Of a stretch of 64,000 nucleotides of DNA, positions 10,808 to 21,341 are shown piece after piece. Position 1 is the first letter of the stretch. Each line of letters begins with the position of its first letter. Position numbers and translations under genes: made by a program. The notes under the pieces are model-generated. The model was not told the origin of the DNA and ran no database searches. It saw nothing but the letters and a program-made list of their open reading frames with translations. The DNA comes from Methylophilales bacterium (lineage in GTDB: Bacteria > Pseudomonadota > Gammaproteobacteria > Burkholderiales > Methylophilaceae), in NCBI GenBank assembly GCA_019823025.1, contig CP081940.1:620001-684000 (forward strand), given 5' to 3'.

Positions 10808-11557
10808 ATGACCAAAAGTTTGAAAAAGGAAATCCATGCATTAATTATTGGTGATGAAATTCTTTCTGGCAAAAGAAAAGATAAGCATTTTACTCACCTA
10901 ATTGAAACATTAAAAAAACATAACTTTCATATATCTAGAGCAGATTATATTTCTGATGAAACCGAAGAGATTAAAAAAACATTAGAGCAAAAAAAAGGAG
11001 TGATTGTTTTCTGTTTCGGTGGAATTGGCGCTACGCCTGACGACTGTACACGAAGTGCTGCTGCTCTGGCTCACAAAAAATTATTAATTCGACATCCCGA
11101 AGCAAAAGTTTTAATTGAAAAACAATTTGGTGAAGAAGCATATCCAAAGAGAATTCTTATGGCAGACTTACCAGAGGAAGCATCTCTAATTCCAAATCCA
11201 ATCAACAATATCCCTGGTTTTTTTATAAATCAACATTTCTTCATGCCTGGCTTTCCTGAGATGGCATGGCCAATGATTGACTGGGTGCTTAAGAATCATC
11301 TCTCAAAAACAGAAAGATCAAAAAAATATGAAGACTACTCTATTTGGTTAGACAATGTAAGTGAAAGCAGTTTGATTGACTTAATGGATCTGGCTCAGTC
11401 AAAATATCAAAGAATTAAAATATACAGCCTCCCAAAAATGCATCCAAAAAAGATGCTTGAGCTTGGAGTTAGGGGTGAAGAAGGATATGTGAAGGAAGCC
11501 TTAAACTTCATCAAAGATAACCTAGACAAAATGAAAATTTCTTGGCGAAATATTTAG
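10808..11557 (+). CDS. CinA N-terminal-like (molybdopterin-binding fold) protein without deamidase domain
   Basis: The protein has 249 residues from the chosen ATG at 10808. An upstream in-frame start at 10763 would overlap polA by 32 bases and is less likely. The sequence ALIIGDEILSGKRKDKHF, then FCFGGIGATPDDCTR and the end-region motif PGFPEMAWPM, match the MoaB/CinA N-terminal fold. In full-length CinA this domain acts as a nucleotide pyrophosphatase in NAD recycling. The C-terminal nicotinamide-mononucleotide deamidase domain of about 160 residues is absent. A distinct molybdopterin role is not supported by neighbours. It lies 13 bases after polA. Confidence 0.75.
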   Translation: MTKSLKKEIHALIIGDEILSGKRKDKHFTHLIETLKKHNFHISRADYISDETEEIKKTLEQKKGVIVFCFGGIGATPDDCTRSAAALAHKKLLIRHPEAKVLIEKQFGEEAYPKRILMADLPEEASLIPNPINNIPGFFINQHFFMPGFPEMAWPMIDWVLKNHLSKTERSKKYEDYSIWLDNVSESSLIDLMDLAQSKYQRIKIYSLPKMHPKKMLELGVRGEEGYVKEALNFIKDNLDKMKISWRNI

Positions 11558-11599
11558 TCTTGAAAATAATATCTATGATTATTACAATGGCGCATTGAT

Positions 11600-12625
11600 A
11601 TGATTATTGGAAAACATAAACTTAAAAATAATATTATTTTAGCCCCAATGGCTGGGGTGACAGATAGACCATTTCGAATGCTTTGTAAAAAATTTGGTGC
11701 AGGTATGGCTGTAAGTGAGATGGTAACATCTAATTCTCTTCTTTATGGAAGTGAAAAAACGTTAAGAAGAGCAAATCATGAAGGAGAAGTTGCGCCTATA
11801 TCAGTCCAAATTGCAGGTGCAGATCCTGACATGATGGCAAAAGCAGCTCAATATAATATGAACCGAGGGGCTCAGATTATTGATATTAATATGGGATGTC
11901 CTGCAAAGAAAATTTGTAATGTAATGGCGGGATCTGCCTTACTTAAAGAAGAAAAATTAGTAAAGAAAATACTTGAGTCTGTAGTGAGTGCTGTTGATAT
12001 ACCTGTCACACTAAAAATTAGAACGGGGTGGGACAAAGATAATCGCAATGCTGTGACTATTGCAAAAATTGCAGAGGATGCGGGCATCCAAGCATTGACC
12101 ATGCATGGAAGAACAAGAGCATGTCTTTACATGGGGGATGCTGAATACGATACCATTGCCTCAGTTAAGGATAAAATCAAAATGCCTTTAATTGCAAATG
12201 GTGACATCACCACACCTGAGAAAGCTCAATACGTTTTAAAATACACAGGGGCTGAGGCTGTAATGATTGGTAGAGCTGCACAAGGAAGGCCATGGATATT
12301 TAGAGAAATTGACCATTATTTAAAAACGGGCACATATTTAACAAGACCCACAAATGACGAAATTCATGAGACTACGATAGAACATGTTAAGGATCTTTAT
12401 GACTTTTATGGGGAGAATAAAGGCTTAAGAATCGCAAGAAAACATATATCATGGTACACAAAGGGATTAAAAAATTCAGCCTATTTTCGTGCAGCTATGA
12501 ATAAAATAGAAGATAATAATGAGCAAATTGACTACATTCATTTATTCTTTGAAGACTTAAGTAAAAAAAATAAATATATCGCATATGAAGATCAGTCTAA
12601 TGATAAAGAACTCGCTGTAAGATAA
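11600..12625 (+). CDS. dusB: tRNA-dihydrouridine synthase B
   Basis: This 341-residue FMN enzyme uses NADPH to reduce uridine in the D-loop of tRNAs (position 17 in E. coli). The N-terminus ILAPMAGVTDRPFR binds FMN and the active-site Cys100 sits in NMGCPAKKICN. MHGRTR and ANGDI further mark the family. The stop and the fis start share one base (TAATG), the dusB-fis arrangement found widely in proteobacteria, which ties Fis output to this operon. Confidence 0.96.
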   Translation: MIIGKHKLKNNIILAPMAGVTDRPFRMLCKKFGAGMAVSEMVTSNSLLYGSEKTLRRANHEGEVAPISVQIAGADPDMMAKAAQYNMNRGAQIIDINMGCPAKKICNVMAGSALLKEEKLVKKILESVVSAVDIPVTLKIRTGWDKDNRNAVTIAKIAEDAGIQALTMHGRTRACLYMGDAEYDTIASVKDKIKMPLIANGDITTPEKAQYVLKYTGAEAVMIGRAAQGRPWIFREIDHYLKTGTYLTRPTNDEIHETTIEHVKDLYDFYGENKGLRIARKHISWYTKGLKNSAYFRAAMNKIEDNNEQIDYIHLFFEDLSKKNKYIAYEDQSNDKELAVR

Positions 12626-12858
12626 TGAAAAAAAATTTACCAGATAATATTGATACACTTCTCGATCAATATTTTAATGATTTAGATGGAGATGAGCCTA
12701 CTGCTATCTATGAAATGGTCATTAATACTGTAGAAAAACCCCTACTCTTGTATATCATGAATAAAACCGAAGGTAACCAGAGTAAAGCAGCGAAAATGCT
12801 AGGCCTTAATCGGAATACCCTAAGAAAAAAACTTAAACAATACAATCTAGATAATTAA
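12625..12858 (+). CDS. fis: Nucleoid protein Fis, short betaproteobacterial form
   Basis: The 77 residues cover the dimerising helices and the C-terminal helix-turn-helix (NQSKAAKMLGLNRNTLRKKL, about 53-72). E. coli Fis has 98 residues; the missing part corresponds to the N-terminal beta-hairpin arms needed for invertase stimulation. Short Fis is common in betaproteobacteria, so this is not a truncation. Fis bends DNA and adjusts stable-RNA promoters with growth phase. It is translationally coupled to dusB and directly abuts purH. Confidence 0.93.
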   Translation: MKKNLPDNIDTLLDQYFNDLDGDEPTAIYEMVINTVEKPLLLYIMNKTEGNQSKAAKMLGLNRNTLRKKLKQYNLDN

Positions 12859-14409
12859 ATGATAAAAATTAAAAAGGCTTTAATCAGTGTCTCTGATAAA
12901 TCTAATGTTTTGGAGTTAGCAAAATCTTTAAGTTCTTATGACATAGAGATTTTATCAACAGGTGGAACAGCTAAACTTTTAAGAGAAAATAAAATTAATG
13001 TGACTGAGGTTAGTGATTACACAAAATTTCCAGAAATGCTTGATGGAAGAGTTAAAACACTTCATCCGAAAATTCATGGCGGGATTTTAGGTAGGAGAGA
13101 TAATCCTGAGCACAATGAGACAATGAAGAACCATGAAATAGACCCTATTGATCTAGTTGTAGTCAACCTATATCCATTTGAAGAAACTATCAATCAAGAA
13201 GGGTGCACATTAGAGCTTGCAATAGAAAACATTGATATTGGTGGGCCTGCCATGATTCGATCTGCTGCAAAAAATTATCAGCATGTTGCTGTTTTAACAA
13301 ATCCAAAAGATTATAAGTCTTTTACAGATGAGATGAATAAAAATCAAGGCTCAATCAGCTCAGATTTAAGTTTTTCATTAGCAAAAAAGGCTTTTGAAAA
13401 AACGTCGGCTTATGACTCAGCAATCAATAATTATTTATCATCCGATAACCAAAATCAGTTTCCTGATCAATTAAAAAAAACAATTAACAAAGTGATGGAT
13501 TTACGTTATGGAGAAAATCCTCATCAAGAAGCTGCCTTTTATAAAGACACAAATGAAGATATTGGATCCTTATCAAGCTTTGATCAAATTCAAGGTAAAG
13601 AATTATCATTTAATAATCTTAATGACTCAGATACTGCTTGGGAATGTGTCAAAAAGTTTTCTCAACCAACTTGTGTGATAGTTAAGCATGCTAATCCTTG
13701 TGGCGTTGCCTCAACAGGCAGCCTAAAGGAATCCTATGAGGCCGCTTTTAAAACTGATCCTACCTCAGCGTTTGGAGGAATCATTGCATTTAATAAAAGT
13801 TTAGATCAAGAAACTGCATCTTTAATAATCAATCAATTTGCTGAAGTAATCATAGCTGCAGATTTTTCGGAGGGGGCATTAAAAATTTTTAGAAATAAAC
13901 CCAATGTTAGATTACTGAAAATTAAAATTGAAAATAACAATACAGAATTTGATTTTAAGAAAATAGGAGGTGGGTGGTTAATTCAAACACCAGATATTCA
14001 TACTCTTGATATTAATGATTGTAACGTCGTCACTGATCTTAAGCCAACAGAAGAGCAACTTGATGACATGAAATTTGCATGGGTCGTCTCTCAATATGTA
14101 AAGTCAAATGCCATTGTTTTTTGTAAAAATAAACAAACATTAGGAATCGGAGCTGGGCAAATGAGTCGAGTGGATAGTACGAAAATTGCTTCACTTAAAG
14201 CTGACAATGCGAATATAGATCTAGCACAGTCCGTTGTTGCCTCAGATGCTTTTTTTCCTTTTAGAGATGGTATTGATGTAATTGCAAGTCATGGTGCTAA
14301 ATGCATCATTCAACCTGGAGGAAGTATCAAAGATGAAGGGGTAATTGATGCAGCCAATGAACATGGCATTGTCATGTTATTCACAAACATTCGACATTTT
14401 AAACACTAA
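12859..14409 (+). CDS. purH: Bifunctional AICAR formyltransferase / IMP cyclohydrolase
   Basis: This 516-residue enzyme performs the last two steps of purine synthesis. The N-terminal MGS-like cyclohydrolase domain (about 1-140) contains [11 protein letters not shown] and [16 protein letters not shown]. The formyltransferase part has Lys276-His277 in KHANPCG and the closing [17 protein letters not shown]. Its length is typical. It starts with no spacer after fis and is followed by purD after 3 bases, so purine synthesis, tRNA modification and Fis share one transcript. Confidence 0.97.
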   Translation: MIKIKKALISVSDKSNVLELAKSLSSYDIEILSTGGTAKLLRENKINVTEVSDYTKFPEMLDGRVKTLHPKIHGGILGRRDNPEHNETMKNHEIDPIDLVVVNLYPFEETINQEGCTLELAIENIDIGGPAMIRSAAKNYQHVAVLTNPKDYKSFTDEMNKNQGSISSDLSFSLAKKAFEKTSAYDSAINNYLSSDNQNQFPDQLKKTINKVMDLRYGENPHQEAAFYKDTNEDIGSLSSFDQIQGKELSFNNLNDSDTAWECVKKFSQPTCVIVKHANPCGVASTGSLKESYEAAFKTDPTSAFGGIIAFNKSLDQETASLIINQFAEVIIAADFSEGALKIFRNKPNVRLLKIKIENNNTEFDFKKIGGGWLIQTPDIHTLDINDCNVVTDLKPTEEQLDDMKFAWVVSQYVKSNAIVFCKNKQTLGIGAGQMSRVDSTKIASLKADNANIDLAQSVVASDAFFPFRDGIDVIASHGAKCIIQPGGSIKDEGVIDAANEHGIVMLFTNIRHFKH

Positions 14410-14412
14410 ATA

Positions 14413-15678
14413 ATGAAGGTACTTATTATAGGTGGTGGAGGCAGAGAACATGCTCTAGCTTGGAAGATATCTCAGAGCCCATTAGTGAAAAAAATATATG
14501 TAGCTCCAGGTAACGGTGGAACTGAACTTGATAGTAATATAGAAAATATTAATATTTCAGAAATCCAAGACCTTATTGATTTCGCAACTAAACAAAAAAT
14601 TGACTTAACTGTGGTGGGCCCAGAAGCACCCCTAGCAATTGGCATCGTCGATGACTTTAAGAAAAATAATTTAGCTATATTTGGTCCGACAAAAGCTGCA
14701 GCGCAACTTGAAAGTTCTAAGGAATTTTCCAAAAGTTTTATGGCGCGTCATAAGATACCAACAGCAAAATTTTCTACTTTTGAAGATACCATCTCTGCAC
14801 ATGAATACATAAAAAATAATCCAGCCCCCATCGTAATTAAAGCAGATGGACTTGCATCGGGAAAGGGTGTGGTTGTTGCAATGACCGATGAAGAGGCACA
14901 TGAAGCTGTAGATTTGATGCTAAGTGAAAAAATTTACGGGAGTGCTGGAACAAAAATTATCATTGAAGAGTTTATAGCAGGAGAAGAAGCCAGTTTTATC
15001 GTAATCTGCGATGGTTCAACCATATTACCTCTTGATTCAAGTCAAGATCATAAACGCTTACTAGATAATGATGCCGGTCCCAATACAGGTGGAATGGGCG
15101 CATACTCACCAGCTCCGATAGTAACAGATGAGGTAAATAAAAAAATAATGGATCAAGTTATCATTCCCACCATTGAAGGTATGAAAAAAGAGGGAATAGA
15201 ATTTTCAGGATTTTTGTATGCAGGAATAATTGTTGATCCTAATAAAAATATCAAGACACTTGAATTTAATTGTCGTATGGGTGACCCTGAAACTCAACCT
15301 CTCTTATTCAGAATGCAAGGTGACTTATTTAAAGTATTGTTTAAAGCTGCAAAGCAAGAATTAGAAGGGGTTATAATTAATTGGGATAAAGAGCATGCAA
15401 TTACAATCGTGATGGCTTCAAAAGACTATCCTATAAAACCAATTCTCGGTGATCAAATCAATTTGCCAAACAATCAAGATGATAGCACCTTCATATTTCA
15501 TGCTGGTACCAATATAGAAAATAGTAAAATCATGACATCTGGTGGACGTGTTTTGGGAGTAACTGCAAAAGGAAGGACACTTGAAATTGCAAAAAATAAA
15601 GCTTATGACGTCTTGAAAAAGGTTGAATTTAATGGGGCACAATTTCGAACAGACATTGGAAAAAAAGCATTAAATTAA
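14413..15678 (+). CDS. purD: Phosphoribosylamine-glycine ligase (GAR synthetase)
   Basis: This 421-residue ATP-grasp enzyme is the second step of purine synthesis: it joins glycine to phosphoribosylamine. It begins KVLIIGGGGREHALAWKI. The ATP-grasp segment contains IKADGLASGKGVVVA (about 143-157), the family signature NTGGMGAYSPAP, and the metal-binding EFNCRMGDPETQ. Domain order and length are normal. It is co-transcribed with purH (3-base gap) and tsaC (4-base gap). Confidence 0.97.
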   Translation: MKVLIIGGGGREHALAWKISQSPLVKKIYVAPGNGGTELDSNIENINISEIQDLIDFATKQKIDLTVVGPEAPLAIGIVDDFKKNNLAIFGPTKAAAQLESSKEFSKSFMARHKIPTAKFSTFEDTISAHEYIKNNPAPIVIKADGLASGKGVVVAMTDEEAHEAVDLMLSEKIYGSAGTKIIIEEFIAGEEASFIVICDGSTILPLDSSQDHKRLLDNDAGPNTGGMGAYSPAPIVTDEVNKKIMDQVIIPTIEGMKKEGIEFSGFLYAGIIVDPNKNIKTLEFNCRMGDPETQPLLFRMQGDLFKVLFKAAKQELEGVIINWDKEHAITIVMASKDYPIKPILGDQINLPNNQDDSTFIFHAGTNIENSKIMTSGGRVLGVTAKGRTLEIAKNKAYDVLKKVEFNGAQFRTDIGKKALN

Positions 15679-15682
15679 GGTT

Positions 15683-16222
15683 GTGAGAAATTTAAGGCTT
15701 AAAAGATTTATTGCTAATGGAGGAGTGGTTGCTTATCCTACGGAGTCATGTTTTGGATTGGGATGTGACCCTCGAAATTTTCGAAGCATTAAAAAATTAA
15801 ATATTCTAAAAAAAAGGCCTGCAAATAAAAATTTTATTTTAATTTCTTCAGAACTTGAACAAAACAAAGGTATTGTTAAGGAGTTTAATAAAAAACAAAT
15901 TCAGATGCTATATGCCAAATGGCCTGGGCCACACACATGGTTAATAAGAGCAAACGCAAAATGTCCATCATGGCTTAAAAGTAATGGAAAGGTTGCTGTA
16001 AGAATTCCTGATTTTAATATTTGTAAGGATTTGATCTCTTCAATTCGAATGACTATCACCTCAACAAGCGCAAATAGAACAAAAAAGCGTCCTATTAAAA
16101 ACTATAGGGAGGCATGCCGTCATTATGGTCAGAGTGTGCATGTGGTTAAAGGAAGAATAGGGAAAAATAAAAAACCTAGCCAAATACAAGACTTTGAAAC
16201 AAAAGCTATAATAAGAAAATGA
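15683..16222 (+). CDS. tsaC: Threonylcarbamoyl-AMP synthase (TsaC/YrdC type)
   Basis: The 179 residues form a YrdC-domain protein. It makes threonylcarbamoyl-AMP from threonine, bicarbonate and ATP for the t6A37 modification of ANN-decoding tRNAs. VAYPTESCFGLGCDP near residues 16-30 is the family signature, followed by KKRPANKNFILI, WPGPHTWLI and TITSTSAN. The length is that of short TsaC, not the longer Sua5. The start is GTG, and AAGG lies only two bases before it, so the start is a little uncertain. Its stop overlaps the hemF start (ATGA). Confidence 0.92.
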   Translation: MRNLRLKRFIANGGVVAYPTESCFGLGCDPRNFRSIKKLNILKKRPANKNFILISSELEQNKGIVKEFNKKQIQMLYAKWPGPHTWLIRANAKCPSWLKSNGKVAVRIPDFNICKDLISSIRMTITSTSANRTKKRPIKNYREACRHYGQSVHVVKGRIGKNKKPSQIQDFETKAIIRK

Positions 16223-17127
16223 CTGAAAATAAAATAAATAATGAAGCTGTTAAGAGTTACTTTACAAAATTACAAACAGATATCATAAATGCCGTTGAAA
16301 TAGTTGACGGCAAAAATTTTTTAGTTGATTCCTGGCAAAGAGCGGAAGGTGGTGGTGGTACAACATGTATTTTAGAAAATGGAAATATTTTTGAAAGGGC
16401 TGGTATCGGGTTTTCACATGTTGTTGGCTCGCAACTCCCAAAATCAGCAACCGATGCTCATCCTGAGATTACTGATAGCAACTGGGAAGCTACGGGGGTC
16501 TCTTTAGTCTTTCATCCTAAGAATCCTTATATTCCTACTGTACATATGAATGTAAGATTTTTTGTCGCAAAAAAAAATAATAAAAATGTATGGTGGTTTG
16601 GCGGGGGTATGGATTTAACGCCATATTATGGTTTTAATGAAGATGCTATTCATTTTCATAAAACAATTCAAACGGCACTTAATCCATTTGGCGAAGATCT
16701 TTATCCTGAGTTTAAAAAAAACTGTGATAAATATTTTTTCCTAAATCATCGTAATGAACCACGAGGGATTGGTGGCATATTTTTTGATGATTTTAATATG
16801 CATGATTTTAATTTTTCTTTTGATTTCACAAAAGTAGTCGGAAATACCTTTTTGAAAGCTTATCTACCCATACTTCAAAAAAGAAGAAATCATACATATA
16901 CGAATAGGGAAAAAGAATTTCAACAATACCGAAGAGGGCGTTATGTTGAATTTAACCTTCTTCAAGATAGAGGAACATTATTTGGTATTCAATCAAAAGG
17001 TCGGGTTGAGTCAATCTTAATGTCTATGCCTCCATCAGTAAAATGGGAATATGATTATTCACCAGAAAAAGGTAGTAAAGAGGAAGAGTTGTATTCAAAA
17101 TTTTTAATCGTTAAAGACTGGGCTTAA
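16219..17127 (+). CDS. hemF: Oxygen-dependent coproporphyrinogen III oxidase
   Basis: This 302-residue aerobic heme enzyme decarboxylates two propionates of coproporphyrinogen III to give protoporphyrinogen IX. WQRAEGGGGTTCILENG near residue 40, WWFGGGMDLTPYYGF, the dimer motif NEPRGIGGIFFDDF and the C-terminal GRYVEFNLLQDRGTLFG are all conserved in HemF. It overlaps tsaC by 4 bases. Presence of the O2-dependent form fits an aerobic organism; the anaerobic HemN form is not in this window. Confidence 0.97.
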   Translation: MTENKINNEAVKSYFTKLQTDIINAVEIVDGKNFLVDSWQRAEGGGGTTCILENGNIFERAGIGFSHVVGSQLPKSATDAHPEITDSNWEATGVSLVFHPKNPYIPTVHMNVRFFVAKKNNKNVWWFGGGMDLTPYYGFNEDAIHFHKTIQTALNPFGEDLYPEFKKNCDKYFFLNHRNEPRGIGGIFFDDFNMHDFNFSFDFTKVVGNTFLKAYLPILQKRRNHTYTNREKEFQQYRRGRYVEFNLLQDRGTLFGIQSKGRVESILMSMPPSVKWEYDYSPEKGSKEEELYSKFLIVKDWA

Positions 17128-17134
17128 AGCCAAA

Positions 17135-18532
17135 ATGCTAGATCAATTATTTAGAAAAAAAGGGTTAACGGAAAATGAAAATACACAATTAAAGCGTTGT
17201 CTTAGTGCTTTCGATTTAACCTTGCTTGGTGTGGGATGTATCATTGGTACAGGTATCTTTGTTTTAACGGGCATTGTTGCTGCTACTCACTCAGGTCCGG
17301 CAATTATTATCTCCTTCATAATTGCAGGAACCGCATGTGCATTTGCTGCATTATCTTATGCTGAACTATCCTCATCTATTGGAGGTTGTGGAAGTGCTTA
17401 TGGCTATTCCTACGTCGCATTTGGTGAACTTTTTGCATGGATTATTGGCTGGATACTCTTATTAGAGTATGGCGTTGCAATTGCAGCTGTAGCAAGTGGT
17501 TGGTCAGGTTATTTTAATAATGCACTAGTTGCTATCAATATTGGTCTTCCCGAATACTTAATTAATCCTCCAAGTGCTGGTGGAGTAATTAATCTTCCCG
17601 CGTCAATCATAATCATTTTAATCATGATGCTTCTTATCGCTGGTGTCAAAGAGAGTGTTAAATTAAATACGATAATGGTGTTTATCAAGATAAGTGCAAT
17701 TTTGATATTTATTTTTATTGCACTTTTTAACGTTAACCCAAGTAATTGGACTCCATTCATTCCTTTTGGATGGTTTGATAGACTGCCGGATGGTGAAACG
17801 ATAGGAATTTTTGCTGGGGCTTCGATTGTCTTCTTTGCTTACGTGGGTTTCGACGCTGTTTCTACTGCTGCAGAAGAGGCGATTAACCCTCAAAAAGATT
17901 TGCCAAAAGGTATCTTATACTCATTAATGATTTGTACGGTTTTTTACGTTATCGTTTCAGCACTCCTTACTGGCGTTATTTATTATGAGGAGTTGAACGT
18001 ATCAGATCCTGTCGCATTTGCCCTATCTCAATTAGGATATTCTTGGTCATCTGCTTTGGTAGCTACTGGAGCTATCTTTGGTTTAGCGACTGTGATGCTT
18101 GTTTTATTTTATGCATTAACAAGAGTCATTTTTTCTATGAGTAGAGATGGTTTACTACCGGAATATTTAAGTGGAGTGAATAAAAAAACAAAAACGCCCG
18201 TAAAAGTAATACTTACAACTGGAATTATCATATCATCTATTGCGGGATTTGTTTCTCTGGGTGAACTTGCTGAAATCGTTAATATTGGCACACTTTCAGC
18301 TTTTATAATTGTTTGTTTCGGAGTTATAGCGTTACGCTCAAAGCATAAAAAAAATACTTTTAAAAATAGATGGCATCCGTTGATACCACTGTTAGGTATT
18401 TTATGTTGTGGAGCTTTAATGTTCTTTCTTCCAACAGATACCTGGATAAGGTTTTTAACATGGCTTACTTTTGGGGTAGTATTTTATTTCGGTTATTCAA
18501 TAAGGCATAGCAAACTTAATAACCTTAAATGA
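17135..18532 (+). CDS. APC-family amino acid permease
   Basis: The protein has 465 residues and about 12 membrane helices, starting near residue 27 after a short cytoplasmic N-terminus. LLGVGCIIGTGIFVLTG (about 31-47) is the substrate-binding helix 1 of APC transporters and GFDAVSTAAEEAINPQ is the helix 6/loop region. Overall it resembles the YfnA / cationic amino acid transporter group. The substrate cannot be told from sequence. It follows hemF by 7 bases and probably ends this operon. Its stop converges on the mutarotase gene 19 bases away. Confidence 0.85.
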   Translation: MLDQLFRKKGLTENENTQLKRCLSAFDLTLLGVGCIIGTGIFVLTGIVAATHSGPAIIISFIIAGTACAFAALSYAELSSSIGGCGSAYGYSYVAFGELFAWIIGWILLLEYGVAIAAVASGWSGYFNNALVAINIGLPEYLINPPSAGGVINLPASIIIILIMMLLIAGVKESVKLNTIMVFIKISAILIFIFIALFNVNPSNWTPFIPFGWFDRLPDGETIGIFAGASIVFFAYVGFDAVSTAAEEAINPQKDLPKGILYSLMICTVFYVIVSALLTGVIYYEELNVSDPVAFALSQLGYSWSSALVATGAIFGLATVMLVLFYALTRVIFSMSRDGLLPEYLSGVNKKTKTPVKVILTTGIIISSIAGFVSLGELAEIVNIGTLSAFIIVCFGVIALRSKHKKNTFKNRWHPLIPLLGILCCGALMFFLPTDTWIRFLTWLTFGVVFYFGYSIRHSKLNNLK

Positions 18533-18551
18533 AATTAATTGTAAAAATTAT

Positions 18552-19433
18552 TTAATACTCTTGGACAGAGTACTCAGTCGAAATACTATGCGAAAGTTTT
18601 GGATATATTACAACTGAGTTTTCAAGTGTATTAGCTGTCTCTATACAAACCATCCGCCTCCATTCGTCTTTTTTACCCATATCACTCATCGCATTTGCTT
18701 TTTCTTTACCTGGATTCCAAACAACCAATGAATCGCTATTTGACTTTTTAATGCTTATAACTCTTTTTAATTTCTTATCCTCCAAGTAACAATCATTACT
18801 GGAATTTAAATAAACCTTATCTATAGGCGATTTTAGAGAAATTGAATCCCTCTCAATTCCTTTTTTAAAATTTTGATTCTTATCAGTAAATAAGGCATTT
18901 TCAAGACCTGAAACTTTCACATTATCAATATCAGACACATAAAAGTAAGTATGAAACCCCTCACTTATCGTAAAAGGGCTATCAGATAAATTAGTCGTTT
19001 TTAAATTGAGACTCAAAGTTTCACCAACAACAATACTCAAGATAAGCTCAAAATTATATGTAAGTTGCTTCTTTACAGTTTCTGTTGGAATCATCTTAAG
19101 AACAATTTTTGTTGCGCCGTTTTTTAAGTCACTCGATTCAATCAATTCCCAGGGTATAACTCTTGCAAATCCATGTAAGCAAAAACCATTATCAGTTGGA
19201 TGCTCACCAAACCATGGCCAACATATCGGTACACCGCCTCTGATTGACCTTCCTTTTTCATAACGTGCATTTGAGGATAGCCATAGAATATCATCTTGTA
19301 TTGACTTCGGTTTCCACCAATCGACATGTGCTCCTTGCAATGCAATCTTTGCATCAGCTTTATCATTATTAATATCTATAAATTTTAGTCCATCTTTATT
19401 TTTTGAAATTTTAATATTTTGACTGATCTTCAT
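18552..19433 (-). CDS. D-hexose-6-phosphate mutarotase, YeaD-like
   Basis: This 293-residue beta-sandwich protein of the aldose-1-epimerase superfamily interconverts anomers of glucose-6-phosphate-like sugars. GAHVDWWKP (about 34-42), SIRGGVPICWPWFGEHP (about 63-79), LHGFAR and WRRMVCIETAN near the end are hallmarks of the YeaD branch, including the sugar-binding His and Glu. The start overlaps the ilvD stop by one base (TAATG), so it is translationally coupled to ilvD although the two pathways have no known link. Confidence 0.88.
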   Translation of the reverse strand: MKISQNIKISKNKDGLKFIDINNDKADAKIALQGAHVDWWKPKSIQDDILWLSSNARYEKGRSIRGGVPICWPWFGEHPTDNGFCLHGFARVIPWELIESSDLKNGATKIVLKMIPTETVKKQLTYNFELILSIVVGETLSLNLKTTNLSDSPFTISEGFHTYFYVSDIDNVKVSGLENALFTDKNQNFKKGIERDSISLKSPIDKVYLNSSNDCYLEDKKLKRVISIKKSNSDSLVVWNPGKEKANAMSDMGKKDEWRRMVCIETANTLENSVVIYPKLSHSISTEYSVQEY

Positions 19434-21283
19434 TATGATTTTTCTAATTGATTGATATCTCTTACAGCCCCATTTGATGCACTTGTTGTCATCATCGCAT
19501 AAGCTTTTAGAGCTTCAGTTACCTTACGTTGTCTCGGTTTAGGTTTCCAAGCATTTTCTTTTTGATCCATAGCTTCCCTCCGCTTCTGCATGACTTCGTC
19601 AGTAATTTTTAAATTTATTGATCTCTCAGGAATATTAATTTCTAAGATATCACCTTCTTCAGCCAATGCAATTGCCCCACCTTCTGCAGCTTCAGGTGAT
19701 ACATGTCCTATACTAAGACCAGAGGTACCTCCAGAAAACCTGCCATCAGTTAGCAAAGCGCATGCCTTTCCTAGTCCTTTTGATTTTAAATATGTCGTAG
19801 GGTACAGCATCTCTTGCATTCCAGGCCCCCCTTTTGGCCCTTCATAGATAATCAAAACAACGTCTCCTTCTTTAATTTTATCTGCTAGGATTTCTTCAAC
19901 TGCAGCATCTTGTGATTCAAAAAGCCTGATTTTTCCAGTAAATTTTAATATCTCCTCGTCAACTCCTGCTGTTTTGACGATACAGCCCTCCTCAGCAATA
20001 TTTCCATAGAGAACCGCGAGTCCTCCATCTTGGCTATAAGCATTTTTTTTATTTCTGATACATCCACTCTCCCTATCTAGATCTAAGGAAGGCCATAATT
20101 TTTCCTGACTAAATGCTTGAGTTGTTTTAATACCCCCTGGTGCTGCTAGGAAAAAGCTTTTAACCTCATCATCTTTAGTATTTACAATATCCCAATGATT
20201 TATTGCCTCCCCGAGTGTTGGAGAATGAACACAACTTACATTTTCGTTAATCTTATTTGCTCTTCTGAGCTCACCTAATAATCCAAATACACCTCCCGCT
20301 CTGTGCACATCTTCCATATGATATTTCTGTGATGCAGGTGCTAATTTTGATAAGCAAGGGACACTTCTTGAGATCTTATCTATATCTTTCATGGTGAAGT
20401 CAACTTTGGCTTCTCTAGCTGCCGCAAGTAAATGAAGTACCGTATTTGTCGAACCCCCCATAGCAACGTCTAAGCTCATTGCATTCTCAAATCCTTCTTT
20501 TGTGGCAATCTCTCGAGGTAAAATTCCCTTTTCATTTTTTTCATAATATCTTTTTGTAATATCTACTATTCTTTTACCTGCATCTAAAAATAAGTTTTTT
20601 CTTAACGCATGAGTTGCTAGAGTACTTCCATTACCAGGCAAACTAAGGCCTAATGCTTCTGTTAAACAATTCATAGAATTCGCTGTAAACATTCCAGAGC
20701 AAGACCCGCATGTTGGGCAAGCAGACTCTTCAAGCTCTTTTAACTGAACGTCTGATACAGATTTATCCTCTGAACCAATCATAGGTGAAACTAAATCAAT
20801 TTTAGTAACGGAATTTTCCCAGCTAACCTTTCCTGCCTCCATTGGGCCACCAGATACAAAAATAACCGGTATATTAATTCTCATTGCTGCCATCAACATG
20901 CCTGGGGTGATTTTGTCACAATTTGAGATACAGACCATGGCATCTGCGCAATGCGCGTTCACCATATACTCAACGCTGTCTGCAATTAATTCTCTACTAG
21001 GTAGACTATAAAGCATACCGTCGTGGCCCATGGCAATTCCATCGTCAACTGCGATTGTATTAAATTCCTTTGCCACACCTCCATGCTTTTCAATTTCTCT
21101 AGCCACCAATTGACCCATATCTTTTAAATGCACGTGTCCCGGAACAAACTGAGTAAATGAATTGACGACTGCAATTATAGGCTTAACAAAATCGTCATCC
21201 TTCATCCCAGTCGCGCGCCAAAGTGCTCTTGCTCCTGCTTGACCTCTGCCTTCTGTCGTCGTTCTTGATCTGTATTTTGGCAT
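19433..21283 (-). CDS. ilvD: Dihydroxy-acid dehydratase
   Basis: This 616-residue Fe-S enzyme is the third step of valine, leucine and isoleucine synthesis, and also feeds pantothenate. The cluster and substrate motifs [15 protein letters not shown] and [17 protein letters not shown], the lysine region near 120-130, and the closing [21 protein letters not shown] are conserved. The length matches E. coli IlvD. It is divergent from lgt with a 58-base spacer and coupled to the downstream mutarotase gene. Confidence 0.97.
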   Translation of the reverse strand: MPKYRSRTTTEGRGQAGARALWRATGMKDDDFVKPIIAVVNSFTQFVPGHVHLKDMGQLVAREIEKHGGVAKEFNTIAVDDGIAMGHDGMLYSLPSRELIADSVEYMVNAHCADAMVCISNCDKITPGMLMAAMRINIPVIFVSGGPMEAGKVSWENSVTKIDLVSPMIGSEDKSVSDVQLKELEESACPTCGSCSGMFTANSMNCLTEALGLSLPGNGSTLATHALRKNLFLDAGKRIVDITKRYYEKNEKGILPREIATKEGFENAMSLDVAMGGSTNTVLHLLAAAREAKVDFTMKDIDKISRSVPCLSKLAPASQKYHMEDVHRAGGVFGLLGELRRANKINENVSCVHSPTLGEAINHWDIVNTKDDEVKSFFLAAPGGIKTTQAFSQEKLWPSLDLDRESGCIRNKKNAYSQDGGLAVLYGNIAEEGCIVKTAGVDEEILKFTGKIRLFESQDAAVEEILADKIKEGDVVLIIYEGPKGGPGMQEMLYPTTYLKSKGLGKACALLTDGRFSGGTSGLSIGHVSPEAAEGGAIALAEEGDILEINIPERSINLKITDEVMQKRREAMDQKENAWKPKPRQRKVTEALKAYAMMTTSASNGAVRDINQLEKS

Positions 21284-21341
21284 TACTGTTAATCCCTAAA
21301 TTTTTTAATACATCGCAATTTTAACTTATAATTGCACCTAT

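Noticed and set aside
12625..12858. Fis of 77 residues as a truncated gene
   Set aside because: Short Fis is usual in betaproteobacteria, and the DNA-binding and dimer parts are complete.
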